Source: Agrilactobacillus composti DSM 18527 = JCM 14202 (GTDB taxonomy: Bacteria > Bacillota > Bacilli > Lactobacillales > Lactobacillaceae). From it: a DNA stretch of 64,000 nt. Each line of letters opens with the position of its first letter. Within the stretch, counting starts at the first letter, position 1. Under the pieces are notes generated by a model that was not told where the DNA came from, searched no databases, and was given only the letters and a program-made list of their open reading frames with translations. The DNA lies in the NCBI RefSeq assembly GCF_001436375.1, contig NZ_AZGA01000084.1, positions 61,173-125,172 on the forward strand, written 5' to 3'. The position numbers and the translations under genes were made by a program. This document shows, piece by piece, positions 1-9,349 of the stretch.

Positions 1-2159
1 TTAGCGAAGTTGTTAAATCTGGACTTGCTAAGATGGGATTAGATTTCGATAAGATTGCCCAACACGAACCTGAACCCGGTTTAGGGAACGGTGGGTTAGG
101 TCGTTTAGCTTCAGAATTCTTAGATAGTGCTGCTTCTGAAGGGATTGCCATGCACGGTAATGGCATTCGCTATCAGTACGGTTTGTTTAAACAGGAATTT
201 ATCAATGGCTATCAGGTGGAACTACTGGATGATTGGTTGCGTAATGGCAACATCTGGGAAGTTCGCCGGGAAAACCGGGCCTGTATTGTCCACTTTGGTG
301 GCAACGTTTGGCTGAAAGAAGACAGTTTGGGTCACTTTAGAGCCATGTATGAGAACACAGAAGATGTCATTGCCGTGCCTTATGATATCGGGATCGTGGG
401 TTATCGCAATGGGACGGTCAACAATTTGCGTTTATGGTCGGCTGAATTGCCTTATAACGAGCATTCTCGATATACTTTGGCTGAAAAGAGTCGGGTAAAT
501 GATATTATCGAAATCCTTTATCCTGATGATTCTAATTATGAAGGCCGACTTTTACGGTTAAAACAAGAATATTTCTTCGTATCCGCTGGGGTACAGAGTA
601 TTGTGCGCTCTTATCGCAAACATCATCGTAACTTGAACCGCTTAGGCCAACGGATCGCCATTCACATTAATGACACCCATCCGGCCATGGCGGTGGCTGA
701 ATTGATGCGTGTATTGATGGACGAAGAATTTCTCAGTTGGGAAAAGGCTTGGAATATTACGAATCAAGTGATGTCTTATACCAACCATACTTTATTATCG
801 GAAGCACTGGAGACGTGGCCTGAAGACATGTTCGCCCAAACGGTACCCCGAATCTACCAAATTATTAAAGAAATCGATCGCCGCTTTAAAGAATTAATGA
901 TTCCAATTCATGGCGCTGATTTGGTAAATTCTGTGGCACCGCTGGGCAATGGACAGGTTCGGATGGCTTACTTAGCCGTTATCGGCAGCCATAGTGTAAA
1001 TGGTGTTGCCAAAATTCATACAGATTTATTAACTACCAGTGTCTTAAATGGGTTGTATAAGATTTTCCCTGAGCGGTTTAACAATAAGACCAACGGGGTT
1101 ACCTTTAGACGCTGGCTGCAAGTTGCCAATCCGGGATTGACCACCTTATTGGATGATAAAATCGGCAATAACTGGCACCGTGATCCGAATTTGCTCAAGG
1201 GCTTTAATATCTTTGACAAGGATAAAGATACTTTGGATGCAGTCGCCCGGGTCAAACATGATAATAAAACGGCGTTGGCTGATTTTATCTCAGAAACTTT
1301 GCGCACCAAAGTAAATACTCATGCGATTTTTGATGTGCAAATTAAACGGCTGCATGCTTATAAACGGCAGCTGTTACACGTGATGTATATTATTGATGAA
1401 TATTTGCAGATTAAGGCTGGGCATAAGTTGGCCAATCCGCGGGTGCATATTTTTGCCGCCAAGGCCGCACCAAGTTATTACTATGCCAAGGAAATCATTA
1501 AAATTATTAATGAGTTGGCCAATCAAATTAACCATGATCCCGTTGTTAAAGACCAGCTAAAAGTGATCTTTATTCCTAACTATGGCGTATCCATTGCGGA
1601 GAAGATCATTCCAGCGGCCGATGTGAGTGAACAGATTTCACTGGCCGGCAAAGAAGCTTCAGGCACCAGTAACATGAAACTCATGGCCAATGGGGCCGTG
1701 ACGCTGGCAACCTTAGATGGGGCCAACATTGAGATGCACGACAGCTTGGGCGATGATGATATGGTCATCTTTGGCTTGACAGTACCTGAAGTGGAAAATT
1801 ATCATGATTACCATTCTGCTGATATTTATAATAAAGATGTTCGGATCAAACGCATCCTCGACGCCTTTATCGATGGTACTTTGAAAAATATTGAAACTGA
1901 AGGTCGAGATATTTTCAACTCTTTGGTGCAATATAATGATCAATATTTCTTGTTAGCTGACTATGAAAGTTATGCCAAAGCCCAAGATCGCATTGATAAA
2001 CTTTATCAAGATCGCACGCGTTGGCATCAAATGATAATTCACAACATCGCTGCCAGCGGCCGTTTTTCTTCGGATTATACCATTGCCCGCTATGCTGAAA
2101 ATATTTGGCAGGTGGACATTGATAATCCAGTGGGTTCAAAATTCAATGAACAAAATTAA
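1..2159 (+). CDS. glgP: glycogen/maltodextrin phosphorylase, 5' end outside window
   Basis: The enzyme releases glucose-1-phosphate from the non-reducing end of alpha-1,4-glucans in the cytoplasm, using pyridoxal phosphate. The frame is open from base 3 and reads through the first ATG (33), so the gene starts upstream; 718 residues are visible and roughly the first 80-100 are missing. The glycosyltransferase-35 signatures are clear: EPGLGNGGLGRLA near the start, and the PLP motif EASGTSNMK with the lysine encoded at 1677-1679. A GH13 enzyme follows after a terminator, as in the glgBCDAP-amy operons of lactobacilli. That order is family knowledge; the upstream glg genes are not in the window. 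Confidence 0.96.
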   Translation, partial: SEVVKSGLAKMGLDFDKIAQHEPEPGLGNGGLGRLASEFLDSAASEGIAMHGNGIRYQYGLFKQEFINGYQVELLDDWLRNGNIWEVRRENRACIVHFGGNVWLKEDSLGHFRAMYENTEDVIAVPYDIGIVGYRNGTVNNLRLWSAELPYNEHSRYTLAEKSRVNDIIEILYPDDSNYEGRLLRLKQEYFFVSAGVQSIVRSYRKHHRNLNRLGQRIAIHINDTHPAMAVAELMRVLMDEEFLSWEKAWNITNQVMSYTNHTLLSEALETWPEDMFAQTVPRIYQIIKEIDRRFKELMIPIHGADLVNSVAPLGNGQVRMAYLAVIGSHSVNGVAKIHTDLLTTSVLNGLYKIFPERFNNKTNGVTFRRWLQVANPGLTTLLDDKIGNNWHRDPNLLKGFNIFDKDKDTLDAVARVKHDNKTALADFISETLRTKVNTHAIFDVQIKRLHAYKRQLLHVMYIIDEYLQIKAGHKLANPRVHIFAAKAAPSYYYAKEIIKIINELANQINHDPVVKDQLKVIFIPNYGVSIAEKIIPAADVSEQISLAGKEASGTSNMKLMANGAVTLATLDGANIEMHDSLGDDDMVIFGLTVPEVENYHDYHSADIYNKDVRIKRILDAFIDGTLKNIETEGRDIFNSLVQYNDQYFLLADYESYAKAQDRIDKLYQDRTRWHQMIIHNIAASGRFSSDYTIARYAENIWQVDIDNPVGSKFNEQN

Positions 2160-2195
2160 CCTTTATTTGACGTAATACATTTTCAGCGATATCCT

Positions 2196-2234
2196 AAGAG
2201 GCTGGTGACAAGCAATTTGTCCCAACCTCTTTTT
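2196..2234 (+). terminator. intrinsic terminator after glgP
   Basis: The stem AAGAGGCTGG...CCAACCTCTT has one C-A mismatch, with an inner GACAA/TTGTC pairing, and is followed by a T run. It would end or attenuate the glycogen transcript before the GH13 gene. Confidence 0.7.
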
Positions 2235-2251
2235 CAAAGACAGGTGAATAT

Positions 2252-4060
2252 ATGATTAGTTATAATTCTTTTGCGACCACAGATAAATTGCCTTTTGGCG
2301 CAGTATTACACGGTACAACAATTACCTTCACATTAAATGTGGCAGACGTTTCAGTGCCACCTAAAGTACAGTTGGTGGTTTTTCAAGATGAACACTGGGC
2401 CAACCCCATTGCCCAAGTTGCTTTAAAGGCCAATGGTAAGACGGCTTACACCGGTCAATTCACACCGCAAGAACCCGGGTTATACTATTATTTTTTCGAG
2501 ATACAAACTGCTGAAAAAACCCAGTATTATGGTTGTATCAATGGGGGATTTGGCGGCGTGGGTCAACTTTATACAGACCGGACCAATGTACAAATGTATC
2601 AATTGACGGTCATGGCGCAAATTGATCAAATTCCAGATTGGTATCAAGATGCCGTGTTCTATCATATTTTTGTCGATCGATTTAACAATGGCAATGCCGA
2701 TGGGCATGTGAATAATCCTAAACCTAACAGTTTTATTTATGGCACGCATCAGGACTTGCCCTACTATGTCAAAAATACCAAGGGTGACATTGTCCGCTGG
2801 GATTTTTATGGCGGTAATTTATTGGGCATTGAAAAAAAACTCCCATATCTGCAAAATCTGGGGATTACCGCCCTTTATCTCAGTCCTATTTTTGAAGCCC
2901 GCAGCAATCACCGCTATGATACGGGGGATTATTTAAAAATCGATGGGGTTTTAGGCACCCTGGCAGATTTTGAGCACTTTTTAAATGCCGTTCACCAAGC
3001 GGGGATGCATGTGATCTTAGATGGGGTCTTCAATCATGTGGGGGCCGACAGTCGCTACTTTAACTTGTATCAGACTTATGAGAGTAATGGCGCGGCTAAT
3101 AGCAAGCAAAGTCCTTTTTATGATTGGTTTACCTTTAAGGATTATCCCGCAGATTATGAAAGTTGGTGGGGGGTTTTAGACTTACCAGCGATTAATAAAA
3201 ATTCCAGTAGCTTTCATGACTTCATTGCCGGCGGTGATCACAGCGTCACAGGCTATTGGACCAATTTAGGTGTAGATGGTTGGCGCTTGGATGTGGCGGA
3301 TGAATTAAGTGATCAATTCATTTATAAAATTCGTCAAAACTTGGATCGCTATCAAGACAAGGTATTGATTGGCGAAGTCTGGGAAGATGCCAGCCACAAG
3401 GTTAGTTATGACCACCGGCGCCATTACATTGAAGGTGGTGGCTTAGAAGCGGTTATGAATTATCCTTTGCGACAATTATTACTGGATTTACTCAATCAAA
3501 AAATTACCCCTAAGGACATGGCTCTGCAGTTCATGACTTTAAAGGAAAATTATCCAGCTTCTGTTTTTCGGTACAACTTTAATAATATCGGCAGTCACGA
3601 TACGCAACGCGTGTTGACCGCATTAGGTGAGGATAAAGCTAAATTACATTTGATTTTCCAATTATTTCTCACGTTGCCTGGCGTACCTTGTATTTACTAC
3701 GGGGATGAAGTAGGGCTAACTGGGGATGTGGATCCGGATAACCGGCGCTATTATCCTTGGGGACATGAGGATCTAACGATTAAAAGTTGGGTCAAAGACT
3801 TAATTGAGCTCCGGCAAAATGATGCGCTCTTCAAGAATGCTGCCGACTGTTTCGTCTTTGCCGGGGTGGACTGGCTGGGCTATGTCCGCCAAGATAAAAG
3901 TGGTGCTTATCACATTTGTTTGGCCAATCCCACGGATCACAGTGAAATCGTCAAAGTCGATGATGTGGCTACGGCAGCCTTACCAGCTGAATTATGGCAA
4001 AAAGTCCGTTCGACAATTGCCGGCGTGACTTTGGGCGCTTATGAGTTCAAAATTATGTGA
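2252..4060 (+). CDS. GH13 alpha-glucan hydrolase (neopullulanase/maltogenic amylase type)
   Basis: Predicted cytoplasmic enzyme cleaving alpha-glucans or maltodextrins (602 aa). An N-terminal beta-sandwich of about 110 residues precedes a TIM barrel beginning near IPDWYQDAVFYHIFVDRF. The catalytic triad of family GH13 is visible: nucleophile D347 in GWRLDVADE, acid/base E375 in LIGEVWED, and D450 in NIGSHDTQRV. There is no signal peptide, which fits intracellular glycogen turnover with glgP. The start has an AGGTGA ribosome binding site. Lactobacilli carry an 'amy' or amylopullulanase at this operon position. Exact specificity (alpha-1,4, alpha-1,6 or both) cannot be read from the sequence. 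Confidence 0.9.
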   Translation: MISYNSFATTDKLPFGAVLHGTTITFTLNVADVSVPPKVQLVVFQDEHWANPIAQVALKANGKTAYTGQFTPQEPGLYYYFFEIQTAEKTQYYGCINGGFGGVGQLYTDRTNVQMYQLTVMAQIDQIPDWYQDAVFYHIFVDRFNNGNADGHVNNPKPNSFIYGTHQDLPYYVKNTKGDIVRWDFYGGNLLGIEKKLPYLQNLGITALYLSPIFEARSNHRYDTGDYLKIDGVLGTLADFEHFLNAVHQAGMHVILDGVFNHVGADSRYFNLYQTYESNGAANSKQSPFYDWFTFKDYPADYESWWGVLDLPAINKNSSSFHDFIAGGDHSVTGYWTNLGVDGWRLDVADELSDQFIYKIRQNLDRYQDKVLIGEVWEDASHKVSYDHRRHYIEGGGLEAVMNYPLRQLLLDLLNQKITPKDMALQFMTLKENYPASVFRYNFNNIGSHDTQRVLTALGEDKAKLHLIFQLFLTLPGVPCIYYGDEVGLTGDVDPDNRRYYPWGHEDLTIKSWVKDLIELRQNDALFKNAADCFVFAGVDWLGYVRQDKSGAYHICLANPTDHSEIVKVDDVATAALPAELWQKVRSTIAGVTLGAYEFKIM

Positions 4061-4088
4061 CCCAAAAATGAAAATCAGATTTCAGGCC

Positions 4089-4115
4089 TTGTGTTAAATG
4101 TAATTATGGTATAAT
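4089..4115 (+). promoter_or_regulatory. candidate promoter of murE-racD
   Basis: A perfect TATAAT (4110-4115) is preceded by TTGTGT (4089-4094) with a short 15-bp spacer. It lies about 40 bases upstream of the GTG start of murE. Confidence 0.5.
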
Positions 4116-4155
4116 TGAGGCTGATTTGAATCTGTTTTGAGAGGATGCATGGAAC

Positions 4156-5703
4156 GTGTCATTATCACTATATGCATGTATGTTAATTTTAAAAGAACAC
4201 CATCTGCTAAAAAGCAGTGCCATTCAAAGAGATTTGGATGCCAAAATGGTGGATATTACTTATGATTCTCGAGAAGTGAAGTCTGATGCCTTATTCTTTT
4301 GCAAGGGTGACAACTTCCGGCCAATTTATTTAACCATGGCTAAGGATAATGGGGCTATCACTTACGTGGCTGAGCAACCTTATCCAGAAGGTAAGGGCAT
4401 GAACGCCTTTATCGTGACCAATATTCAAAAGGCCATGGCCTTGTTGTCGGCAGCTTATTTTGATTATCCGCAAGATGATTTATTTGTCATTGCCTTTACC
4501 GGGACCAAGGGCAAGACGACCTCAGCTTACTTTACCAAGGGTATTTTAGACATTACCACGAAACATAAAACAGCCCTCTTTTCTACGATTGATCGAGTGC
4601 TGGGTCCTAAACCTGAGCAGCGCTTTAAGTCGGATTTGACCACACCAGAGTCTTTGGATTTGTTCCGGGACATGCGTCAAGCCGTAGACAACGGTATGAC
4701 CCATTTGATCATGGAAGTGTCGTCTCAGGCTTATTTGCGTAATCGGGTCTTTGGTTTGACTTATGATGTGGGCTTTTTCTTAAATATCTCCCCAGACCAT
4801 ATTGGGCCAAATGAACACCCTAACTTTGACAATTATTTACACTGTAAATTGCAATTGTTGATCAATTCCCGCAAATGTGTGATCAATGCACAAACTGATC
4901 ACTTCGATGAAATTTATGGCGCGGCTAAGGCGACGACCAATCCTGATAGCATTTATTTGTTTGCGGCAGCTGACTATCAAGCCCCGCAAGACGTGGAAAT
5001 TGATTTTCGTTTTGAAAGCCAAGAAGCTGATTTAGGCACAAGCAAGTTTATCTTTACGCCGGTTTCCACCAAAGCCCAGGTATTAGGGGTAAAGGGGGAT
5101 TATCAGTTAAGTTTGATTGGTGATTTTAATGAAAGTAATGCCACCGCTGCCATTATTGCAGCAGCTTTTGCCGGTGCCGATACTGAAGAAACGCAAGCTG
5201 GGATCGTGAATGTTAAAATTCCAGGACGCATGGATTCCATGACTGTCCCAGGTCACGGGGTAGTTTATGTGGATTATGCCCATAATTATGTCAGTATGCA
5301 CGCGTTATTGAGTTTCTTACAGCGGGAGTATAAGAACCCTAAGCTGATTGTGGTCGTGGGTAGTCCTGGTGATAAGGGTGTTTCTAGACGGCCTGGTTTT
5401 GCCAAGGTCTTAACGGAATTTGCCCAGGAAGCCTTTTTGACCACCGATGATCCTGGTTTTGAAAATCCGCAAAGTATTGCCGAACAAATTGATAAAGATA
5501 TTGATCACTCTAAAGTGGCAGTCTCCATTATCTTGGATCGGCATGAAGCCATCAAAGAAGCTATCTTAGCTAGTAAACCAGGGGACGTGGTCGTATTAGC
5601 GGCTAAAGGGGCCGATGCTTATCAAAAGGTCAGAGGCGTAGATACACCGTATGAAACAGACTTAGTGGTCGCCAAACAAGTTGCGGCACAACTTCAAAAA
5701 TAG
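4156..5703 (+). CDS. murE: UDP-MurNAc-tripeptide synthetase, L-lysine type
   Basis: This Mur ligase adds the third residue to the peptidoglycan precursor UDP-MurNAc-L-Ala-D-Glu in the cytoplasm (515 aa). The ATP-binding loop TGTKGKTTSA lies near residue 115-125, and the C-terminal ligase domain begins near residue 355 (GRMDSM). The substrate motif reads TTDDPGFENP, not the DNPR found in diaminopimelate-adding enzymes, which points to L-lysine (inference from family knowledge). The start is GTG at 4156, which preserves the typical N-terminus ending in LLKEHHLL; the GAGAGG upstream is somewhat distant. It lies 20 bases upstream of racD, almost certainly in the same operon. Confidence 0.93.
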   Translation: MSLSLYACMLILKEHHLLKSSAIQRDLDAKMVDITYDSREVKSDALFFCKGDNFRPIYLTMAKDNGAITYVAEQPYPEGKGMNAFIVTNIQKAMALLSAAYFDYPQDDLFVIAFTGTKGKTTSAYFTKGILDITTKHKTALFSTIDRVLGPKPEQRFKSDLTTPESLDLFRDMRQAVDNGMTHLIMEVSSQAYLRNRVFGLTYDVGFFLNISPDHIGPNEHPNFDNYLHCKLQLLINSRKCVINAQTDHFDEIYGAAKATTNPDSIYLFAAADYQAPQDVEIDFRFESQEADLGTSKFIFTPVSTKAQVLGVKGDYQLSLIGDFNESNATAAIIAAAFAGADTEETQAGIVNVKIPGRMDSMTVPGHGVVYVDYAHNYVSMHALLSFLQREYKNPKLIVVVGSPGDKGVSRRPGFAKVLTEFAQEAFLTTDDPGFENPQSIAEQIDKDIDHSKVAVSIILDRHEAIKEAILASKPGDVVVLAAKGADAYQKVRGVDTPYETDLVVAKQVAAQLQK

Positions 5704-5723
5704 TAAGGCGTGGTTTTAAAAAT

Positions 5724-6449
5724 ATGCAACAGTTTTTTACAGTAATTGGTGGCATGGGGACGCCGGCAACGGAGAGTTATATTCGCTTGCTTAATCAGCG
5801 GACCCCGACACATAAAGACCAAGATTATTTAAATTACATTCTGGTAAATCATGCCACGGTGCCTGATCGAACCAGTTATATTTTGGATCATTCCAAACCT
5901 AACTTTTATCCAGATCTGCTGGAGGATATTAAGCAACAGAGTCAATTAAACCCAGCGTTTTTTGCGCTGGTTTGTAATACGGCCCATTATTTTTATGATG
6001 AACTACAAGCTGCCACGGCTATCCCCATTTTGCATATGCCTAAGATTGCGGTAGACACGATGGTCAAGCAATACCCTAATTTGCATTCAGCAGGCTTAAT
6101 TGCCACAGAAGGGACGATTGCCGATGGTATTTATCGAGATGCCATTAAAGACGTGGGCCGCAGTGTGGTGGTGGGGGATGACAGCATCCAAGCCAAAGTC
6201 AATGAATTGATCTATCACGATATTAAAGAAAATGACTACGTGGATGGCAAACTCTATCACGAAATACTAAGTGATATGGTGAACCGTCTGGGCTGTGGTG
6301 TAGTGATTTTGGGATGTACTGAATTATCTCTGGCACAAGAAAAAGCACCGGATCATGATTTTCCAGTCATTGATCCCCAAAGTATTATTGTAGATAAAAG
6401 TATTGAACTAGCCTTAAAAGTCCGTCAAAACGCACCACTTGATGTCTAG
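5724..6449 (+). CDS. racD: aspartate/glutamate racemase family protein
   Basis: Predicted PLP-independent racemase of 241 aa. Both catalytic cysteines of the Asp/Glu racemase family are present: C84 in LVCNTAHYF and C198 in ILGCTELSL. The N-terminal GGMGTPATESY is typical of aspartate racemases. It lies directly behind an L-Lys-type murE. In lactobacilli with L-Lys-D-Asp peptidoglycan, D-aspartate is needed for the interpeptide bridge, so aspartate racemisation is the likely role. Glutamate racemase activity is the main alternative. Confidence 0.88.
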   Translation: MQQFFTVIGGMGTPATESYIRLLNQRTPTHKDQDYLNYILVNHATVPDRTSYILDHSKPNFYPDLLEDIKQQSQLNPAFFALVCNTAHYFYDELQAATAIPILHMPKIAVDTMVKQYPNLHSAGLIATEGTIADGIYRDAIKDVGRSVVVGDDSIQAKVNELIYHDIKENDYVDGKLYHEILSDMVNRLGCGVVILGCTELSLAQEKAPDHDFPVIDPQSIIVDKSIELALKVRQNAPLDV

Positions 6450-6459
6450 TCAACAAAAT

Positions 6460-6503
6460 AGACCTGCTACCAAAGTTTATTAAGCCTTGGTGCAGGTCTT
6501 TTT
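6460..6503. terminator. bidirectional terminator between racD and the glycosylase gene
   Basis: The stem AGACCTGC...GCAGGTCT extends inward with ACCAAAG/CTTGGT and is followed by TTTTT on the plus strand. It sits between two convergent genes and can serve both. Confidence 0.8.
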
Positions 6504-6505
6504 GA

Positions 6506-7144
6506 TTAGGCTTGCCAGCCAAAATGATTTAAATCCATGTCTCGTTTTAAAATTTTGGAACAATAAGGATTACCAGCCACAAAATAGCGCAGGGGTTTGT
6601 CCACCCAGGCACCATTTTTACGGACCCCGATCCGAGCACTACTGCCAATTTTTTGGGGCAGGCGGTAAGTGTCTAGATCAATGGTCAAGGGGGTATGGTC
6701 CATTTGCTGATTATTTAAAGTCGTATCTTGAATACCGAAGGCTTGCATGAGCTTACCCGGTCCATTGGTCAATTCGTAGGGCGTAGGCCGCACGCGATTT
6801 TGTTGCATAATGTCTAGGCCAATGGTGGGTTCTAAGCCTCGGATCAAAATCCCCTGGGGGATATCTTTAGCTTGCACCGCGATATCAAAGCAAAATTGAC
6901 CATGACGTTGGTAAATATAAATTGTACCAGGTGGCCCGTATAGGGGTTCATTGGCTTGGGAGCGATGGCCCTTAAAAGCATGGGCGGCAGTATCTTGTTG
7001 GCCTAAATAGGCCTCAGTTTCCACAATTAAGCCCCCCACTAAACCTTTAGGACTATGATAGAGTAAAGTTTTACCCAGCAGGTCTTGAGCCATGGTTTCA
7101 GTGGGACGATGATCAAAGTAGTCTAGTAACAATGTTTTAGTCAT
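6506..7144 (-). CDS. DNA-3-methyladenine glycosylase (AAG/MPG family)
   Basis: This base-excision repair enzyme removes alkylated purines from DNA (212 aa). It is recognised by GLIVETEAYLGQQDTAAHA near residues 37-55, where the E-x-E of ETEAY holds the catalytic glutamate, by YGPPGTIYIY, and by RGLEPTIG followed by the typical LTNGPGKLMQAFGI. The length is normal for bacterial members. It is transcribed alone and convergent with racD. Confidence 0.93.
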   Translation of the reverse strand: MTKTLLLDYFDHRPTETMAQDLLGKTLLYHSPKGLVGGLIVETEAYLGQQDTAAHAFKGHRSQANEPLYGPPGTIYIYQRHGQFCFDIAVQAKDIPQGILIRGLEPTIGLDIMQQNRVRPTPYELTNGPGKLMQAFGIQDTTLNNQQMDHTPLTIDLDTYRLPQKIGSSARIGVRKNGAWVDKPLRYFVAGNPYCSKILKRDMDLNHFGWQA

Positions 7145-7209
7145 AATAAATGCCTCGTGGTTTTTACTTTCTGAAAGATTGTTTTAAAATGGAACTGGAG
7201 GTGTTGAAA

Positions 7210-7578
7210 ATGGCACTTAAAATTGAACGGATTTATCGCAAACCCCCTGATTTACAGGGGTATCGAATTTTAGTGGATCGCTTATGGCCCCGGGGCATTT
7301 CCAAAGTCAATGCCCACTTAGATGAATGGTTCAAAACAATTGGACCTTCTAAAGAATTACGGCAGTGGTTCAACCATGAAGATGAAAAATATCCGGTATT
7401 TAAAACCAAATACTTAGCTGAATTAGCGGCCAATCCAGATTTACCTCAGTTTTTACAACTGGTACAAACCCACCTGGCCCAGGGTGATGTGATCTTACTC
7501 TATGGTGCCAAAAATGAAGCCCATAATCAAGCCGTGGTTTTACAGGGCTTGCTTCAGGATAAATTGAATGTAAAATAA
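7210..7578 (+). CDS. DUF488 (YeaO-type) family protein
   Basis: Small cytoplasmic protein of 122 aa. Family hallmarks are RIYRKPPDLQGYRILVDRLWPRG at the N-terminus, a WF-x-H-x-D/E segment in the middle and LLYGAKNEAHNQA near the end. The start at 7210 is chosen because GGAGGTG lies just upstream; an in-frame upstream ATG (7150) lacks such a site. The biochemical function of DUF488 is not established. A short intergenic region separates it from the divergent DNA glycosylase gene. Confidence 0.85.
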   Translation: MALKIERIYRKPPDLQGYRILVDRLWPRGISKVNAHLDEWFKTIGPSKELRQWFNHEDEKYPVFKTKYLAELAANPDLPQFLQLVQTHLAQGDVILLYGAKNEAHNQAVVLQGLLQDKLNVK

Positions 7579-7644
7579 TTTTGTCAATCGTTTAATTTTT
7601 CTGAAAAATATGCTAAGATAGTATTTATTACTGTTATGCACTTG

Positions 7645-7679
7645 AAAAGGGACCGAAGCAAGCTTTTGCTTCGGTCCCT
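7645..7679 (-). terminator. terminator of the minus-strand hydrolase gene
   Basis: A perfect 13-bp stem GGGACCGAAGCAA/TTGCTTCGGTCCC is followed by TTTT only when read on the minus strand. It therefore most likely terminates the hydrolase gene that ends at 7742, though it also lies 70 bases after the DUF488 gene. Confidence 0.75.
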
Positions 7680-7741
7680 GTGTGCGTCATAGGCGATAAA
7701 TGAGAGTTGAATCATATGAACCTTGATTCACTGAAACCGAT

Positions 7742-8539
7742 TTATTGCCCCCAAAGAAATTCGGCGATAATTTTGTCCACATTGGGATTTTCATGAATCA
7801 TAAAGTGACTGGCGGTCCAAAAATTACCAGGGATCACTTTGGCTTGATAATGTTTGATTTGACCGTCTGTCAATGTTTTCAGGCCCAGCGCCGAATGAAC
7901 AGTGACCTGGGTGTCTGAATTGCGGCCATTGACATTACCCACCATATTTAAAATGCGCAAGTCCTTAGGTAATTTATCTTTATTTTTCACCATATCCTGA
8001 AAATAAGGACTGTTGGCACCCATATACTTGCCAAAGCCCAAGTAGGGGACAGATAAGGACACGAACTTCATCACCTTAGGGGTTTTGGCCTGGGGCTGTT
8101 CTAAATAGCGGAACATAATACCGCCGCCCATGGAGTGGCCAATAAAATTGACCCGTCGCACACCATAATCCTTGTACAAGCGCTTCATGATATCAGATAG
8201 GGCTTTTTGGCCACCGATGGGATTTTTGTTATCTTTTAACAAGACCAAGATCAAGGGATTATTTTTCAAATCACGGTATTGATGCACATCCAAATTCCCG
8301 GCTTTGTCCACGCGAATGGTCATGGCACGTTGGGCTAAATCGTGTTGGGCTAGTCTGATGGTCATGGGACCAAGGGACAAGTAATTACCGCCAGAGCCAT
8401 GGAGGACAATGGTAGGGGTATCACTTTTGTGGACGGCAACATTGTTCAAAACTCGGGCACGATAAGACTGAATGCCCAAAAAGCTTAAAACTAAGACTAG
8501 CAATAAGGCGGCAATTAGAATTAATATTTTTTTAGCCAT
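7742..8539 (-). CDS. membrane-anchored alpha/beta hydrolase (DUF915-like)
   Basis: Predicted extracytoplasmic serine hydrolase of 265 aa. A hydrophobic N-terminal segment (about residues 3-22) forms a membrane anchor or uncleaved signal. HGSGG supplies the likely oxyanion loop and GHSMGGG the nucleophile elbow; a histidine in ASHFMIHEN near the C-terminus may complete the triad. I place the start at 8539 because GGA sits 8 bases upstream; an in-frame ATG at 8548 overlaps that site. Lactobacilli carry many such 'cell surface hydrolase' proteins. The substrate is unknown. Confidence 0.82.
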   Translation of the reverse strand: MAKKILILIAALLLVLVLSFLGIQSYRARVLNNVAVHKSDTPTIVLHGSGGNYLSLGPMTIRLAQHDLAQRAMTIRVDKAGNLDVHQYRDLKNNPLILVLLKDNKNPIGGQKALSDIMKRLYKDYGVRRVNFIGHSMGGGIMFRYLEQPQAKTPKVMKFVSLSVPYLGFGKYMGANSPYFQDMVKNKDKLPKDLRILNMVGNVNGRNSDTQVTVHSALGLKTLTDGQIKHYQAKVIPGNFWTASHFMIHENPNVDKIIAEFLWGQ

Positions 8540-8633
8540 TTTGATCATCCAGCTTTACATATTTTTTTAAAATCTATAACTATAGTTTAACTTAAAAACT
8601 GCAGAATGTAACTGCTGCAGGCTTGGAGGCATT

Positions 8634-9332
8634 ATGCATAAAGATTCTATTTTAGATATTGAGCATTTAACTGTCCGTTTTCCGGACAAAACCGTTTTAG
8701 ATGATATTAATTTATCGATTCAAAGAGGTACCATGGTTAGCTTAATTGGGGAAAATGGGGCAGGAAAGACCACCTTGATCCGAACCATTTTACATCAATT
8801 AAAACCCACGAAGGGCAAGATCATCGCCCATCCAGGTGCTGGCCGCCGCCACTTGGAAATTGGCTATGTGCCGCAGTTTCGCAATATTGATACTGGCTAT
8901 CCTTTATCCATCAAGAGTTTTGTAGGTTTAAATCGACTCAAACATCGTTGGCCTTTTTATTTGCCCCAAGAACATGCGGCCTTGATCAGTGCTTTAAAGC
9001 GGACCAATTTGTTAAAGCTACAAAATATTCGCTTAGGCAGTGCTTCTGGTGGGGAGAAGCAGCGGGCTTATTTAGCGCAAGCTTTAGTAAATGATCCGGA
9101 GCTGTTGATTTTAGATGAAGCCACGGCATCTTTAGATGTGAAGGCTAAAAATGAATTGATGACGCTGGTGCAGCAGTTGAATCAAAGCGACCAGCTCACC
9201 GTGATTTTTATTACCCATGATTTTGAACTCGCCCAAAAATACACCCAACGTTTCATGTTCTTAAATGAAGGGAAGATTGAAACCGGGCCAGTCGCCGATT
9301 TGAGTGAAAAATTTTTAGAAGCCCATGCCTAA
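8634..9332 (+). CDS. metal ABC transporter ATP-binding protein (AdcC/ZnuC-like)
   Basis: Cytoplasmic ATPase subunit of a high-affinity Zn/Mn-type importer (232 aa). Walker A is GENGAGKTT, the signature is SGGEKQR, Walker B is LLILDEATASLD and the H-loop is FITHD. Its partner permease starts 17 bases downstream. The start has TTGGAGG. The upstream region holds the palindrome TTTAACTTAAA (8586-8596) and two CTGCAG repeats, a possible operator, but only half of the TTAAC-type AdcR consensus is present. No binding-protein gene is adjacent. Zinc is favoured over manganese only by overall similarity to AdcC/ZnuC. Confidence 0.88.
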   Translation: MHKDSILDIEHLTVRFPDKTVLDDINLSIQRGTMVSLIGENGAGKTTLIRTILHQLKPTKGKIIAHPGAGRRHLEIGYVPQFRNIDTGYPLSIKSFVGLNRLKHRWPFYLPQEHAALISALKRTNLLKLQNIRLGSASGGEKQRAYLAQALVNDPELLILDEATASLDVKAKNELMTLVQQLNQSDQLTVIFITHDFELAQKYTQRFMFLNEGKIETGPVADLSEKFLEAHA

Positions 9333-9349
9333 AGGAGTAAAAATAAAAT

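Noticed and set aside
1016..1309. Minus-strand and alternative-frame open frames inside glgP, ftsK, guaC, uppP, cinA and other genes
   Set aside because: They lie opposite or inside well-conserved coding regions, lack ribosome binding sites and have no recognisable domains.
8586..8596. AdcR operator upstream of the metal ABC operon
   Set aside because: Only one TTAAC half-site fits the consensus; the palindrome is reported only as a possible operator.
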